From the NCBI GenBank assembly GCA_022495005.1, contig JAGYXB010000096.1, forward strand, positions 62,001 through 126,000: 64,000 nucleotides of DNA. The letters run 5' to 3'. Below the pieces are notes generated by a model. The model had not been told where the DNA came from. It searched no databases and saw only the letters and a list, made by a program, of their open reading frames with translations. Positions 1 through 11,324 of the stretch are shown here, piece after piece. The stretch's first letter is position 1. Every line of letters begins with the position of its first letter. The translations under genes and the position numbers were made by a program. The DNA is from Rhyacophila brunnea. Taxonomy: Eukaryota; Arthropoda; Insecta; Trichoptera; Rhyacophilidae.

Positions 1-480
1 ATCCTGTATTTCTCCGCCACATGGACATGTTGGTCGAGTGACAAGTCCAAACTCAACGAGCTCGGCAGTGTTGTTCTATCAAATTGACCAGACAATAATT
101 GTTATAGCATAGTAATAAAATAAATAATCAATTTTCTTTTTATATGTTGTTTTCATGACGTAGACTATTCAGGGAATGGGACAACTGGCCTCCGGACAAT
201 TGGACGCCGCACTGTCGTAGACACGTGTAGACGAGGTATTTTAATGAGTTTCTATCTACTACTTAGTAGTTTGATTTCATTTTACTCTTAACATAATGTA
301 TTCTTTATCGCGGATTGAGAATTACCATGCCTAAGGCTTTATATAAAATAAAAAACTCTTTTTTCGCTGGAACTTAAACATATGCACGATTAAATCATTG
401 TTTACGTCTGCCTATTTACATTCTCACCAACTATTAAATCATAATAACATAATCATTGAAATATAAATAATAATATTGAA
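1..480. other. AT-rich DNA, no feature seen
   Basis: No coding region, inverted repeat or recognised repeat is visible. Only short simple AT-rich runs occur. Confidence 0.5.
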
Positions 481-654
481 TATTTTTTTTAAAGTACCTA
501 TAAGTACTGTGACACCCCCGTATGGTCCCCATTTGGGGATGTCTTTGTGTATCTGGAGACGCCCGAATCGGTATCAAAGCCAACAAATAATAAAGCGCTG
601 ATTACGAAAATAAATAATAATGAAAAAGCCCAGCCGGCAATGCCGTAAATTTTG

Positions 655-765
655 TTAACCGTTGGAGATTTGCAACGTCGCTTTCTTTTCGACGACGGTT
701 TCGTAAAAAAAATCACAAGATGGCGCGCAGATCGCGACAAGCAGCAAAATCGCGAACGCGTACAT
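655..765 (-). CDS. Short ORF with signal-peptide-like start; possible first coding exon
   Basis: A minus-strand ATG at 765-763 opens 36 codons ending in TAA at 657-655. The start reads MYAFAILLLVAICAPSC: a hydrophobic core of about 12 residues followed by small and polar residues, as in a secretory signal peptide with cleavage near residue 17. The rest is charged (residues such as ETVVEKKATLQ). Third codon positions are GC-rich (TAC GCG TTC GCG, CTG, GTC, GCG, ATC), unlike the AT-rich surroundings. A GT at 659-658, just before the stop, could be a weak splice donor. A longer overlapping frame of 102 residues (806-498, minus) has a membrane-like stretch but less coding-like codons. Chance cannot be excluded. 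I do not recognise the protein. Confidence 0.35.
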   Translation of the reverse strand: MYAFAILLLVAICAPSCDFFYETVVEKKATLQISNG

Positions 766-1204
766 TTCGCCCTCCGTAGAATTAAATTATTAAAAAATGT
801 AACCATATAGTATAATAAACGTAAATAAACTCGCCGCTTCCATCACAATTCCGGTGCCTTAATTATCTACCTTCATCCCAAATACAGACGATAAAAAAGA
901 AAACAAAACACAAAGTGACAGTTGAGAAATTCTCTTACCAAAATGGAGGGAAGTGATAGTACCTAACGTCTATTTATTTTCGAATTCCGTGGCGTCCAGT
1001 TTTTAAGGTGAACTAACATTCTTCGGAACCGGCCCTGCATTTATGACGGGTGAATTTGCACAGTACCTGAATAATATGCTGAAAGACGAAACCTCAGTCG
1101 TTCAAAATGGTTCAAGTTGAACAGTAAAAAATTAAATGTAATTAGAATTTTAATTTTTTAACACTATACTTTACTGAATATACACACTATAAAAAATCAT
1201 TTTG

Positions 1205-1290
1205 TAGAAAAAACACCCGACAGAACTTGAACCTGTATCTGCTGGATTCGCTCCAGTATACTTTTCCAATTAAGCAACAGGCATCTTAGT
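1205..1290 (-). repeat. tRNA-like sequence (tRNA pseudogene or SINE head)
   Basis: Read on the minus strand, the stretch has a B-box-like GGTTCAAGTTC, an anticodon-stem-like CTGGA/TCCAG pair and an A-box-like GCTTAATTGG. It lacks a clean cloverleaf. It is probably a decayed tRNA-derived repeat rather than a functional tRNA. Confidence 0.4.
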
Positions 1291-1583
1291 TATTTACGAT
1301 GATTGTAACTAGTAGTTGTTATACGAAATGCTTATTGAATTGCGTTATAATGTTGGCTATCGGTTTAAGTAGGTATATTAAATTAAGGTAGGTATTAATT
1401 AATTCCCTAACCGACGTCGCGCATTACTCCATTATTTAGTTTATATTTTACGTACTTAGACTTGCTAATTATTTATTAAACAAATGTATATTCAATAAAT
1501 AGAATGTTACATTCTCAAATCTTGTGTCTTACTCGTTGAATAAAAAAAATGTTTTTTTAAATAATTATTATACTTTATAAACA

Positions 1584-1830
1584 CCCAGGATGACCGCGTG
1601 GATTAAGCGCCGGTCTATAGTGTCGAGTGTCCCAGGTTCGAATCCTAGGTCTGGCAAGTTCACATATTGTTTTTCAATTTGTGCATGAGTCAGAGTATGG
1701 TCCTAATAGGTTGAACAAGTGGCTGACATCCATTTCTCGTAAAAATAAAATCTGTTAATACAAACCTTCACTCTGTGGAGGCCCATATGATCCTATTAGG
1801 ATCGTACATGGTCAAAAGAAAGAAAGAAAG
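1584..1830 (+). mobile_element. tRNA-derived SINE (family S1), copy 1
   Basis: The head carries pol III promoter boxes: an A-box-like GACCGCGTGGATTAAGCG and a perfect B box GGTTCGAATCC at about 1635-1645. The body follows (GAGTCAGAGTATGG, then TTTCTCGTAAAAA, then CTCTGTGGAGGCCC), and the end is an AAAGAAAGAAAG tail. A 7-bp direct repeat ATAAACA flanks it (1577-1583 and 1831-1837), as expected for LINE-mediated retroposition. The same element recurs at 16563-16795 (-), 34718-34950 (-), 39888-42240 (-, interrupted) and 63455-63705 (+). Confidence 0.85.
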
Positions 1831-1837
1831 ATAAACA

Positions 1838-3438
1838 GCTATGTGTAGTTGTTCCATTTTAACAAGCAGAATAACACAATTTAAAAACTCTGGATAGACT
1901 GAACGTGGGTTGGAAAATTTAGTTGACAGTTTGACGGACAGATATATTAAAATTACATAATATCATACTTAGAGTTCGAGTTAATACGAGTATAATAATG
2001 TAAGGTCAGTATATAAAAAATCTACGTTTCTACTATAAAAAACTGTGCAAATTAACAACCCTTTCATGTGTTAATTTCAGTAACAAAATTTCCAACGCTA
2101 AGTACGAAAAAATCCATTGTTTAGTGAAAAACACAATCATGTAGGCGGCTTTTGTTACGTGACTTCCCACTCTGGCAACTACAAGAGTTATGCTACCAAT
2201 TATTTTTGAAATAAAAACAATGAAACTAGTGAAAGCGTTGATTATTTAGCCTTTTGAGGCTTTCAGTGTATCGCCGATTTTATTAATTAACCTTCCGGTG
2301 TTTCAGGTAGGTACGTCACATTTATAACAATGGAATAATATTTGTATACAGGGGTAGCTCTACCTTAAGGGTGTGTAGGGAACATCCCCACATCGTTATC
2401 ATGTCAAAAATACACGTCCGATATTTTTATCATTATCATAATATAGTTACTTAATTACATGATTAAATGAACTATTTAATTTATTTTATCCATCTAAACC
2501 CGTCGCAATTTTATAGAGATATTTTTTTATTATTATATAAATATATAAAGCAATTATTGTAACTTATTTAATAACATAATTATGTTTACGTAGTATTAAA
2601 ATAATTAAATCACAGTGACACCTATCTACAAACTAAGAGAGCTATGGCGTTTATTTATCGCTGACCGGGATCACTCAGTTCCATCCCGTCGCCGCGGTAC
2701 AAAGTTTAGCGTTAGAATACGCATACTGGGGAGCGAATCAAATAACCCCTAGGTGAGTAAAAACGCTCGCTCTATGTCGTTGTTCAAAACTGATAATGGT
2801 CAGTCTATAATTTATTATTATTTTTAAGCACGCTTTTTAGATGTGATTAAGAAAGTAACAACTCAGATAATCGTATTATTTATTCTTAAAATCATTCATT
2901 TTCTCATTAATAAAATCATATTATTATAAGCAGCATGGTACGTAATGTCTAATATGAGAAAGTAGGTAGTTATGTATATTTAATATTTAATGGCTAAATC
3001 CCACCACCTAGAAAGTCATCGAGTCGCCACTGATTGTATACATAGACTACAGTAAAATATATAACATACCAATTTCACTATAACAGCTTTCCCAAAGTAG
3101 TAAACTTTCCCGAGTAATCATCCACAAATCACTCTAGTTTTCCAATACCCAGATAATCAGATACTTTTAGATTTATCTTCTAGTTACTCCGATAATCCAG
3201 CTTTTATCTATTGTAAATGTTAAATACAAACATAATTATAATTGTATTTTGAATAATGTATTCACAAGTTTTTTATTTTATGGTCAAAGGTGTTGACGAA
3301 AACTTCCTGGTTTGGAACTTAAACATACGTAATATGAAAGTAATTGATTACTATTTTCAATTCTGAGATTGTCAGTCATTCGTCCAATCCATTGGGTTCT
3401 TCATGGTTTCGAATTTATATAAAAAGGCCACTCTACGT
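1838..3438. other. AT-rich DNA without recognised genes
   Basis: No convincing coding frame is present. A modestly GC-richer patch around 2640-2770 has no coding signature. Confidence 0.45.
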
Positions 3439-4082
3439 CAGTGGTGAAGGGTGGAGGTATACTGTTAAAATTCGACATAAATACTAGACGCTGAACTCTG
3501 TCAGTCATATTTATTTGTTTTTAATGAACTAAGAATACAATATGTAAATGGTGCTAGTTCACGTGGTGAAAACCCAAGAATCTATTACGATAAAAAATCA
3601 ACCGTGAATGTCTCAGACATTATAATTATAGTGCTGGTCAGTTTTTTAAATATAATTAAACCCTACCTAAACCAAGCCACACTTATATATTATACTATGA
3701 GCGATCCGACAAAAATATTGCACATTTTTTAACTCATACTTATATAATATATTGTCCATGAATTAAGAATACATAGTACAGATGGTATTGGTCAGTTTGT
3801 TTTTTAAATTCATTAATCCCGGCCTAAACCAAACCATTATCGATAAAAATATTCTTCTATCTATAAACTATCATACATTATTTTAGATATTTTATAGATA
3901 GAAGAATATTTTTTATCGATTATGGTTTGGTTAGGCAGTGTATAATTGAATTTTAAAGACTAACCAACATTAACTACTCATTGTAGTCTTAGTTAGATAA
4001 AATCAAATACGTTTGACTGACAAAGTTTAACGTGCACTATTTACGTCAGATCTTAACAGCCTACCTCCACCCTTCGCCGCTG
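3439..4082. mobile_element. hAT MITE family 1 (TIR CAGTGGCGAAGGGTGG), complete copy
   Basis: The left end is CAGTGGTGAAGGGTGGAGG and the right end is the reverse complement of CAGCGGCGAAGGGTGGAGG. The flanking 8-mers CTCTACGT and CTTTACGC match at 6 of 8, fitting an aged hAT duplication. The interior is itself largely palindromic: a block with TCTATCTATAAA near 3857 pairs with TTTATAGATAGAAGAATA near 3890. No transposase frame is present. Relatives in this window are at 6497, 17437, 28335, 37984, 50690 and 62300. Confidence 0.85.
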
Positions 4083-4609
4083 CTTTACGCACCGGGTAAA
4101 AGTGGGTACAAAATATTCAATAAAGCAAAAACACCCCACATCGACAGTTTTTCATATATATAATATACATATATATATACTCTGAATAGAGAGATATAAT
4201 ATACCTACTCATTATTTTTTGGAAATTTATAACAAACCATAGATGCCTCAATATTAAATATTCAATATTATTGATTATGAAATTATGTTGAAACACCATG
4301 TAAAATATCTGTATAATGCATTAATTGAATAGGCGAGATTTAATTTCAATGCAGTCTCAGTTTCAATACAGTCGTGAGTTTGTGAATATTATGGAATTGG
4401 AACACATATATGTATTTCACTTTCCTTAACTACAGGTACTTACCTTAATTTAGTTAATTTAAATAAGCATACATGGATTGGTATATTTCTGATTCATATT
4501 ATGTTTAACATACATCATTTTGAAAACACTTCTGAGAAAATATTTATATAACCAATAGAAAAAATCTTTTTTTTATTCAAATACGACACCAAGAATGAAG
4601 CAAGAATTG

Positions 4610-4680
4610 AACCTGCGTCTCTCGGATTTAACGCCCACGTACATCTACCACAATTCTATAGGTATCCTATCTAATTACGA
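4610..4680 (-). repeat. tRNA-like sequence (decayed SINE head)
   Basis: The reverse strand shows CAGGTTCAATTCTTG (B-box-like) preceded by a CCGAGAGACG stretch and GTGGTAGATG (A-box-like). This resembles a degenerate tRNA-derived repeat. No tail or target duplication could be defined. Confidence 0.35.
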
Positions 4681-4699
4681 TAAATTTTAAGTAATGGCT

Positions 4700-5990
4700 C
4701 TTAAAAAACTCGCTAAAGGGCTTTCCAGCTTTAAATTCTTAAGTCATGTGAATTATTCGATGAATAAAAAAAAAGTTAATACATAATATTATTATGTTTA
4801 GTAAAAATAACGCTACCATCTTAAATCTTGTTTATATTCAATAAAAAAAATCATAATTAATATACATGTATAAAAAAACAAGACAAAATTATGTTGGTGG
4901 GCATCTAATATAATTATGTTGTTATTATGTTGTGTTTACATTTGGTAGCCGTACAGAGAAGCAACACGATGGTATAACGTTTCATAGTTAAGTTAATAAT
5001 AATAAAATCGAGGTTCTACTGTTCGTTATATGCAAGAAACACGGCTTTATTTTGCCGAAAAATAGACGCTCTTTATATATATCATTATACCCCGTTTACA
5101 CGTACATGGATGTACTGCGCACAGTACGAAAATGTATGGGGAAATATGTATTATCCTGCAGCTGGCAAGATTACGTGCATAAATCAAACAAGACTGGAAG
5201 ATTCCAAATTGTGATGATTTATTGCGCGCAAGTTTAATTATTTCGATCTACGCCTGCGCAGTAGAGCGATAGAGAGCAAGATCGCGATAGAGAACATGCC
5301 GGTAAAAAAACGAACTACTCATTTTGAGCTCCGATTTTCAATACGACCTGTCAGATAGTAGTATAAAATGACAACCTTGCGTCTCGCTTACTCTTGAAGA
5401 ATGGGATTGGAGAGACAGTCAGCACTTTTACGTGTAAACAGTTATTGTCATGACAGTTTAAAATAAGCACAATTGCCGACAGTAATTCCATGCGTGTGTA
5501 CAGGCGCTATTACTCAAAGGGAAACTTTTATGAAGTTTTCATTGTGTGAAATTCGCGTAAATTTTTAGAATTTACTGATATTAATTTACAAATAAAATTC
5601 ACATTTTAGATAATATTACAATTGGTCAAGAACAGCTTTCGTGAATATAATAATAATTATTACATAATCCCAATTCGTAAACTTTGGAAAACAGATTATC
5701 TACGTCCTATGTTTTGTGACAAAAAGCTCTCGCAGTTGCCCATTAGCGACTAGTGTAAATCATTGTAACCTGTCATTACATAATACTTTCACCAATGAAT
5801 TTTGATTAATTTATTAATGATACAGTTAGATGTCAGATAATTAATATTATGTTGTCGAAATTACGCAATGCAGCATTAAAGTTACAATCAAATTGTAGAA
5901 AATCACTTTCAATGATATTCTCTAACATTTTACTGAATTAAACTCAATAAACATTATACTATTGTGGTTAGATGTATTTTATTACAACGT
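4700..5990. other. No recognised gene
   Basis: AT-rich DNA with a few 60-residue chance frames. A slightly GC-richer stretch at 5240-5340 carries short repeated GCGATAGAGA words only. Confidence 0.45.
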
Positions 5991-5994
5991 TTTT

Positions 5995-6437
5995 ATTAGG
6001 CCGTATTCTTATTTGTCCGGTGATTGTTTATCCAGTACAAATCTTGCAATCGATTTTTAACTAACTTCCCGACTAGCTAGACATTTTAAACTTTTAGAAT
6101 ATATCAGAACACGATGCCAATGCATTTTTTAATACTTTTAGTCATCTTTAAGTAGAATTGAATTCATTTTCGGTTAATTCTGTTTTGTATGAAAAGTTAT
6201 TTCGACACCATTATTGGTTGCTAGGGTTCCGGGGTCCTACGCACGTATATATTATTAATATATACGTGCGTTACTATGGAAATCAAAATGAAATGTCAAA
6301 ATGGCATTTCAGTATTATTTCCATCAAGTACAAATTTTTTTGATCGTTTAAGCTAGTCAAGTCAAGTTTATATGATTCAACAGAAAATTTAAAAACATTG
6401 TAGGTATATAAAAAATTCTTTTTATCTTGTAATTATT
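5995..6437 (+). repeat. Unclassified interspersed repeat U1, copy 1
   Basis: About 440 bp are shared with 31852-32252 (reverse orientation) and 59310-59736. Landmarks in order are GTATTCTTATTTGTCCGG, CTTGCAATCGAT, CCATTATTGGTTGCTAGG, a palindrome around ATATTATTAATAT, GTGCGTTACTATGGAAATC and a TTTTTATCTTGTAATTATT end. No terminal inverted repeats, tRNA boxes or coding frame are seen, so the class is unknown. Confidence 0.7.
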
Positions 6438-6569
6438 TCAATAATATATGAATGATGTCATGTCAAGTGATATCTATACCTAGGCTTACCATACGGCAGT
6501 GGGGAAGGGGGGAGGTAGGCTGTTAAGATCCGCCATAAATAGTGCACACTAAACTTTGATAGTCATACG

Positions 6570-6997
6570 CATGGCCCCCGCAAGGAGGGGTCTGACAGGG
6601 CTCTAGCCTAGGGGCCCGGGCTCAGAGAGGGCCCGGCGTTTCGTGTCAATCGGATATGTGAGATAAACACACATCACAAATAATGCTCTAATAAATAGTA
6701 AAAAAAGTCGCTTGCGGCGCAATTTCACGAGGGGGTTATTATCATTTATAAAATGTGATTGTAGGATACACTTTTTGATTGTTTTGTGTTGATACTCGAC
6801 AACTCCATAATTCAATTAGGTAGATGTATTAAAACTATAAAAAGTCGCTAAAAATAAACTGAAGGCCCTTACTTTTACCTCCAACAATTTTGAAAACGCT
6901 AATGTTGTGCATCACACATGGTATTTAACTTAGCGATAGGTAGAGGGGCCGCCAAATATCCTGGCCGGGGGGCCCGCTTTAGGATGTGAGGGCCATG
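6570..6997 (+). mobile_element. hAT-like MITE family 2 (CATGGCCC termini), nested
   Basis: The element starts CATGGCCCCCGC and ends GAGGGCCATG. The flanking 8-mers are GTCATACG and GTCATACC (7 of 8). The interior has GTCTGACAGGGCTCTAGCCT near the left end, GAGATAAACACACA, an AATTTCACG block and GGGGCCGCCAAAT near the right end. It is inserted in the GTCATAC segment of a family 1 element, where intact copies are continuous. No coding frame. Confidence 0.88.
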
Positions 6998-7058
6998 GTC
7001 ATACCTATTTGTATTTATTGAAATAAGACTACAGTAAAGTTTACATAATATGTTATTG

Positions 7059-8732
7059 CGTCGCTATAGAATTTGTTTCCCGAATATCCATTTTTGTCGA
7101 AATCGACATTTTAATGCAGTTCAATTTCTTTTATATAACTCTACCGAAATCATTTATAAAAACAATATATTTTTATCTAGGAACAGAGATATTTTTTTAA
7201 AAAACCCGAATACGCCATGTTAAGTTACAATTACTCCGTGGTGTTCTCCCGAATGTCCAACTATTCGTACCTGAATATCCAAGTTAATTTCGGTCGAAAT
7301 ATATCTCTGGCTGAGTGTTTATTTCCCGAATATGACTTTAGCCAATCAAACCGCGCTCACGCCGTGCATCTCGCTCCCACATTCACGCTGTCTAGCTCTA
7401 AAACAATCACGCCCACTTTCATATTTTTCGGCCGTCCGGAGACTTCTTTCAAATTTCGTCTTATTGATATTGTTTTTAACGTTACTATTGTTTTAATAGT
7501 GAATTCATCAAATTTGAAGAGATCATTCATAGCTGATACATCACCAGTTCGCCCTGAACTTACAGTAGAGTTGTAGAAGTGAGTATTTTAACCTAAATAA
7601 CTGCATTTTGTTTTGATAAATGACACAAAATCCCAACGGTTATATGAATTCTACAGTATGACCCGGCAACTACTATGACGTAAAAAATAATTATTATTTC
7701 AAATTATCATTAATCAAACATTGTTTGTCTTTATTTTACTTTTAATCGAGGTATTTCTATGAAAATAAAGGCGATGCTATTATTTATTTTTGAATGCGCT
7801 GATAGTTAATTTAATTTAATACGTATGATAGCAACTATTTATTTGGTGGATATTATATACTTAGGATATTGGTACCTACCTAATATTAGCAGCCAATGGT
7901 AATTAATTTATACATGCTATTATTTTGTGTTGTTATTCCTTACAATAGTAAATATATAATATTTATTTGGTAGTTTGTAATAAGTTTAATTGTCAATTAT
8001 AGAAATATATAGATATAATAATATACAGATATGTATATAAATAGATTTTTTTTTTTTTGGAAAAAGTATTAATATAAAATTGTTAGCAAGTACGAGTAAG
8101 TACCATCATAAAATATTGGAGAAATGACCGTGACGTCGGTTAGTAATTGAAGTAGTAGATACCTTATAATATATTTTCTCAGAAGTGATTTAAAAAAATT
8201 ATGTAAGTATGTTCAATTATTAGAATGGTACATTCTTAAATCTTGTGAATTATTCGTATTCGAAAAAGCGATTGCCGCATGTTATTATTACATACGAACT
8301 TGGGTAATTACGATCATTAAGTATTTAAATAGTAGAGGTAATTATTAACAATTATCGTGTAAATAAATATAACATTTGAGGCGCGTACTTTTTGACCACT
8401 CAGTAATCCGTGGGCCGTGCAACAATACGCTACGGTCTTAAATCCCGAACGTCCATGTTTTGTCCCGAATATCCATTATTCTGAGAGAGCGCAAAAAATT
8501 TCCCGAATATCCACAGTGAGTACTTGTAAATAAAACGCATTTTCTGTGCATTTAATGATTTATACCAGTATATTATTCTTGGAATCTATTCTTAGATAAT
8601 GTTGCAATCATACAGTATAGATAGAATGATTGATACATCTACTGATATTAAAATATACGACAGTGAAAATTGTTTTTCGTCTCCTGTAAAATTGACATTT
8701 GGTCTATTCGGGAAACAAATCCTATAGCGACG
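7059..8732. mobile_element. Unclassified TIR DNA transposon, 1674 bp, 4-bp TSD
   Basis: The ends are inverted repeats CGTCGCTATAGAATTTGTTT and CGTCGCTATAGGATTTGTTT, continuing CCCGAATA. The flanks are ATTG on both sides, and removing element plus one ATTG restores the host family 1 MITE. The element contains repeated CCCGAATATCCA-like 12-mers near both ends (about 7079, 7205, 7248, 7270, 7326; 8445, 8463, 8502). A 119-residue plus-strand frame (7217-7576) matches nothing I recognise and overlaps these motifs, so it is probably not a gene. No DDE signature is visible. Confidence 0.8.
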
Positions 8733-8819
8733 ATTGGTTAGTTTTAAAAAAATAATTAAACCCTACCTAAACGAAACCATAATAGTTTTCGTATATTTTG
8801 GGTGATACGGTATGGTAAA

Positions 8820-11320
8820 AATATGTATTAATCACAATATTGTAGAATTATTGGTGATTTTAAGAAATGATTTTAATATACATATTGATAATTTCAACTA
8901 AAGCGCTCAAAAAGGATTGCTCATTAAGTGTAAATAAGCACGGCTGCAGGAAAAGCTTCTTCAATTCAACACTTGTACAATCATCAATAATGTTATTAAA
9001 GAATAATTTATTGAACATTAAAAATTGATGTTTTTTTATTTCGAAATAATATCGGTATGTTAATTTATCGAGACAATTTTAAAAATGGGTATATTTAATG
9101 AATTGTGTTTTATTGTTATTTCACCTATGTTGGATTCAGTCAATATTTTGCATTTTATCAGCACATAACTTATATACTCAATTAAATAGGAAATACAGTA
9201 CAAATTAATGAAGAAATAACATTAAATTCATCGTCAAAACGTAAACGAGTGTGGTGGCGCCGGTGTTACAGGATGCAAGACATGATGAAAATCAAAAAAA
9301 AATCATTATATTTCGATTTTTTTAAAGTTGAAACTACTTAATAATATATGTAGCTATCATTTTATGATATTAGTTATATACAGTCCAATATATTTTTAAA
9401 GAAATATTTGATTTATAAAATCTATTTTTATTTAAATTAGTCAAAATAATGATCAGTTCGCTAGCTATGAGGTGTTTGAGACAGTAATAAACATAAAATG
9501 GCCCTCTATCTTCTAAATATCTTGAAGAGTATTATATTTAGCTCCAGTTTTAGTATATCTTCATTTTATTATTTACTTCTATCATGGACTTTTTATATAT
9601 GTCATTTTGTATTAAAAAAATGATAAAACATCCAAAAAACTATATTTGATATGTTTTTTTTCATTCCACATATACACAAAATTTACTTAAAATGTAAATA
9701 CTTAATAGAAAAATTCAAAACCTATAAATATTTAAAAGATTTATTTGAATGAATAATACATGAGTAATGTCAATTTTAGTAATCAGTGTGCCTTTTTAAG
9801 TGATCCTGAAAAATTAATTCTGTCTGCAATGGGTTAATACCGAAAATCTCGGTATTTTGGATATTTAAAACCGGTATTTCGGTGTTGATAAATACTGGAA
9901 TACCGGTTTTGAAATATCGGTATTGCAATCCCTATCCCGCAGTGGCGAAGACTCCATACTAGGCGATTATTTAAAGCCTACCTTCTTAAGAAAAATATTT
10001 TTTAATTTCATATTGACATATTAAATAATATAATCACATCATAATATATTCAATATGTCCAACGACATCTATCGTATAATTGTCATAATAATTTTATGAT
10101 CTCTTCCACTATTCTAATAAGCACCATTTATGGCATGTCTCGAAGATTTTAAAAAAAAAAGCGACATCTCGTTTCGCTTTACATATTGTATGGATTACGT
10201 TCGCGTGAATCGAAAGCTTTTTTTATATGAAGTTTGTTTCTCATAATTTCAAGACGTCTGCGGCGGCCCATATAAATTGGTAAGCTATTTAAGGAGCGCT
10301 TACGCTTACATATTACGTAAGTGCACATTTATTCAAAATAATTTATAAGATAATTTAATAAAAATATTTCTAGGGATTCAATCACATATAAATATTGATT
10401 GTGTTGTTAAAATAATAAATAATTTATCTCGTGATTTTTATTTGTCAGTTAGTTTATTCATAGACTAAGACAATTTATTCAGCCAATTATGTAAGTTGAA
10501 ATCTGATATTGTATCTAAGTCTGTGTTTTAAATATAGACGTATTTTAAAATGTCTAGTTTACGGGTTAAATTATAAATTGTTATGGAACAGATTCACAAC
10601 AACGGACATTTTCAATATATTTTGAGCGTATCTTGCGTTTATATTTAATAAAATACATAATTCAAATTAATTGCTTAATTTTATACCATAAGTGAGCTTT
10701 TGAAATTTCATCGGTTTTTGTGTACCTACCTATTCATCAGTACTTATTTCGGATTATCTTCCCGTAAATACATCTAACAAGTGTGCTTTATCCACAGCCT
10801 ACCTGTTTCCAAAAGTCACCCTTCGCCACTGCAGTATCCCAGATTCATAATAATAATATTTATTTAGATGCGTCAAAAGCTCTCCAAAATGGATAACATT
10901 AGTACAGAATAGTCGAGTGTCATCACCAGAATTAGTCAGTGTTGTGTCTTTTCTCCATATCTCGTCATAATCCTCTTTCACCTCATACTACTAATAAATG
11001 TCAATACCTCTTGACCGCGGAATGTATTTATCCCACTGTGAAGTATTGTGATTGTATTGTGATTGTAAGTAAATATAACTAACTGTCTTAATGGAAGGCC
11101 GAAAGCTTTCCAGAGCTTAATCGACAATATAAAAAAGCGCCGCATCAGTGAATCTGTACAAATCTAAAACACTTAGCTTCGCTTTATATAAAGCAGATTA
11201 TCTGGCAGAATTTAGCAGCCGTGTTAAACTTTGAACCCTCGACAGTAATAGCAGAGGTCGGCAACATGGTGCAACTCTAGGTTTGAGACCTCATACGTGT
11301 ATATAATATATTATATTATT
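8820..11320. other. AT-rich DNA, little to annotate
   Basis: No genes are recognised. It contains a fragment of hAT family 6 (9835-9945). CAGCCTACC and CACCCTTCGCCACTG pieces at 10796-10835 resemble the right end of hAT family 1 but are interrupted. Confidence 0.4.
9835..9945 (-). repeat. Fragment of hAT MITE family 6
   Basis: The segment has repeated ATACCGGTATT-type words and ends GGTATTGCAATCCCTA, matching one terminus of the complete family 6 element at 16159-16962. The other terminus is missing. Confidence 0.55.
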
Positions 11321-11324
11321 AAAT

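Larger units (their letters stand above)
6497..8820. mobile_element. hAT MITE family 1, copy 2, split by two later insertions
   Basis: The left terminus is CAGTGGGGAAGGGGGGAGG. The element's sequence runs 6497-6569, resumes at 6998-7058 and again at 8733-about 8820, then stops matching the intact copies. The interruptions are a second hAT MITE (6570-6997) and a 1.7-kb TIR element (7059-8732). The right terminus is not found nearby. A terminus-like CACCCTTCGCCACTG near 10821-10835 may be its displaced end. Confidence 0.75.

Noticed and set aside
498..806. 102-residue minus-strand frame with a membrane-like stretch
   Set aside because: Poor codon pattern compared with the overlapping short signal-peptide ORF. 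The hydrophobic stretch comes from AT-rich codons.
1205..1290. Functional tRNA gene
   Set aside because: Boxes are present but stems do not pair well and the acceptor end is degenerate.
7217..7576. 119-residue plus-strand frame inside the TIR element
   Set aside because: It overlaps the iterated CCCGAATATCCA motifs, shows no DDE or zinc-finger signature and has no recognisable homology.
9946..9965. CAGTGGCGAAG near 9947 as a hAT family 1 left end
   Set aside because: Only 11 bases match and the following sequence (ACTCCATAC) does not belong to the family.
10796..10835. Possible right end of the split hAT family 1 element
   Set aside because: CACCCTTCGCCACTG is present, but the neighbouring terminal sequence is interrupted and the next 8 bases (CAGTATCC) do not match the left flank CCATACGG.
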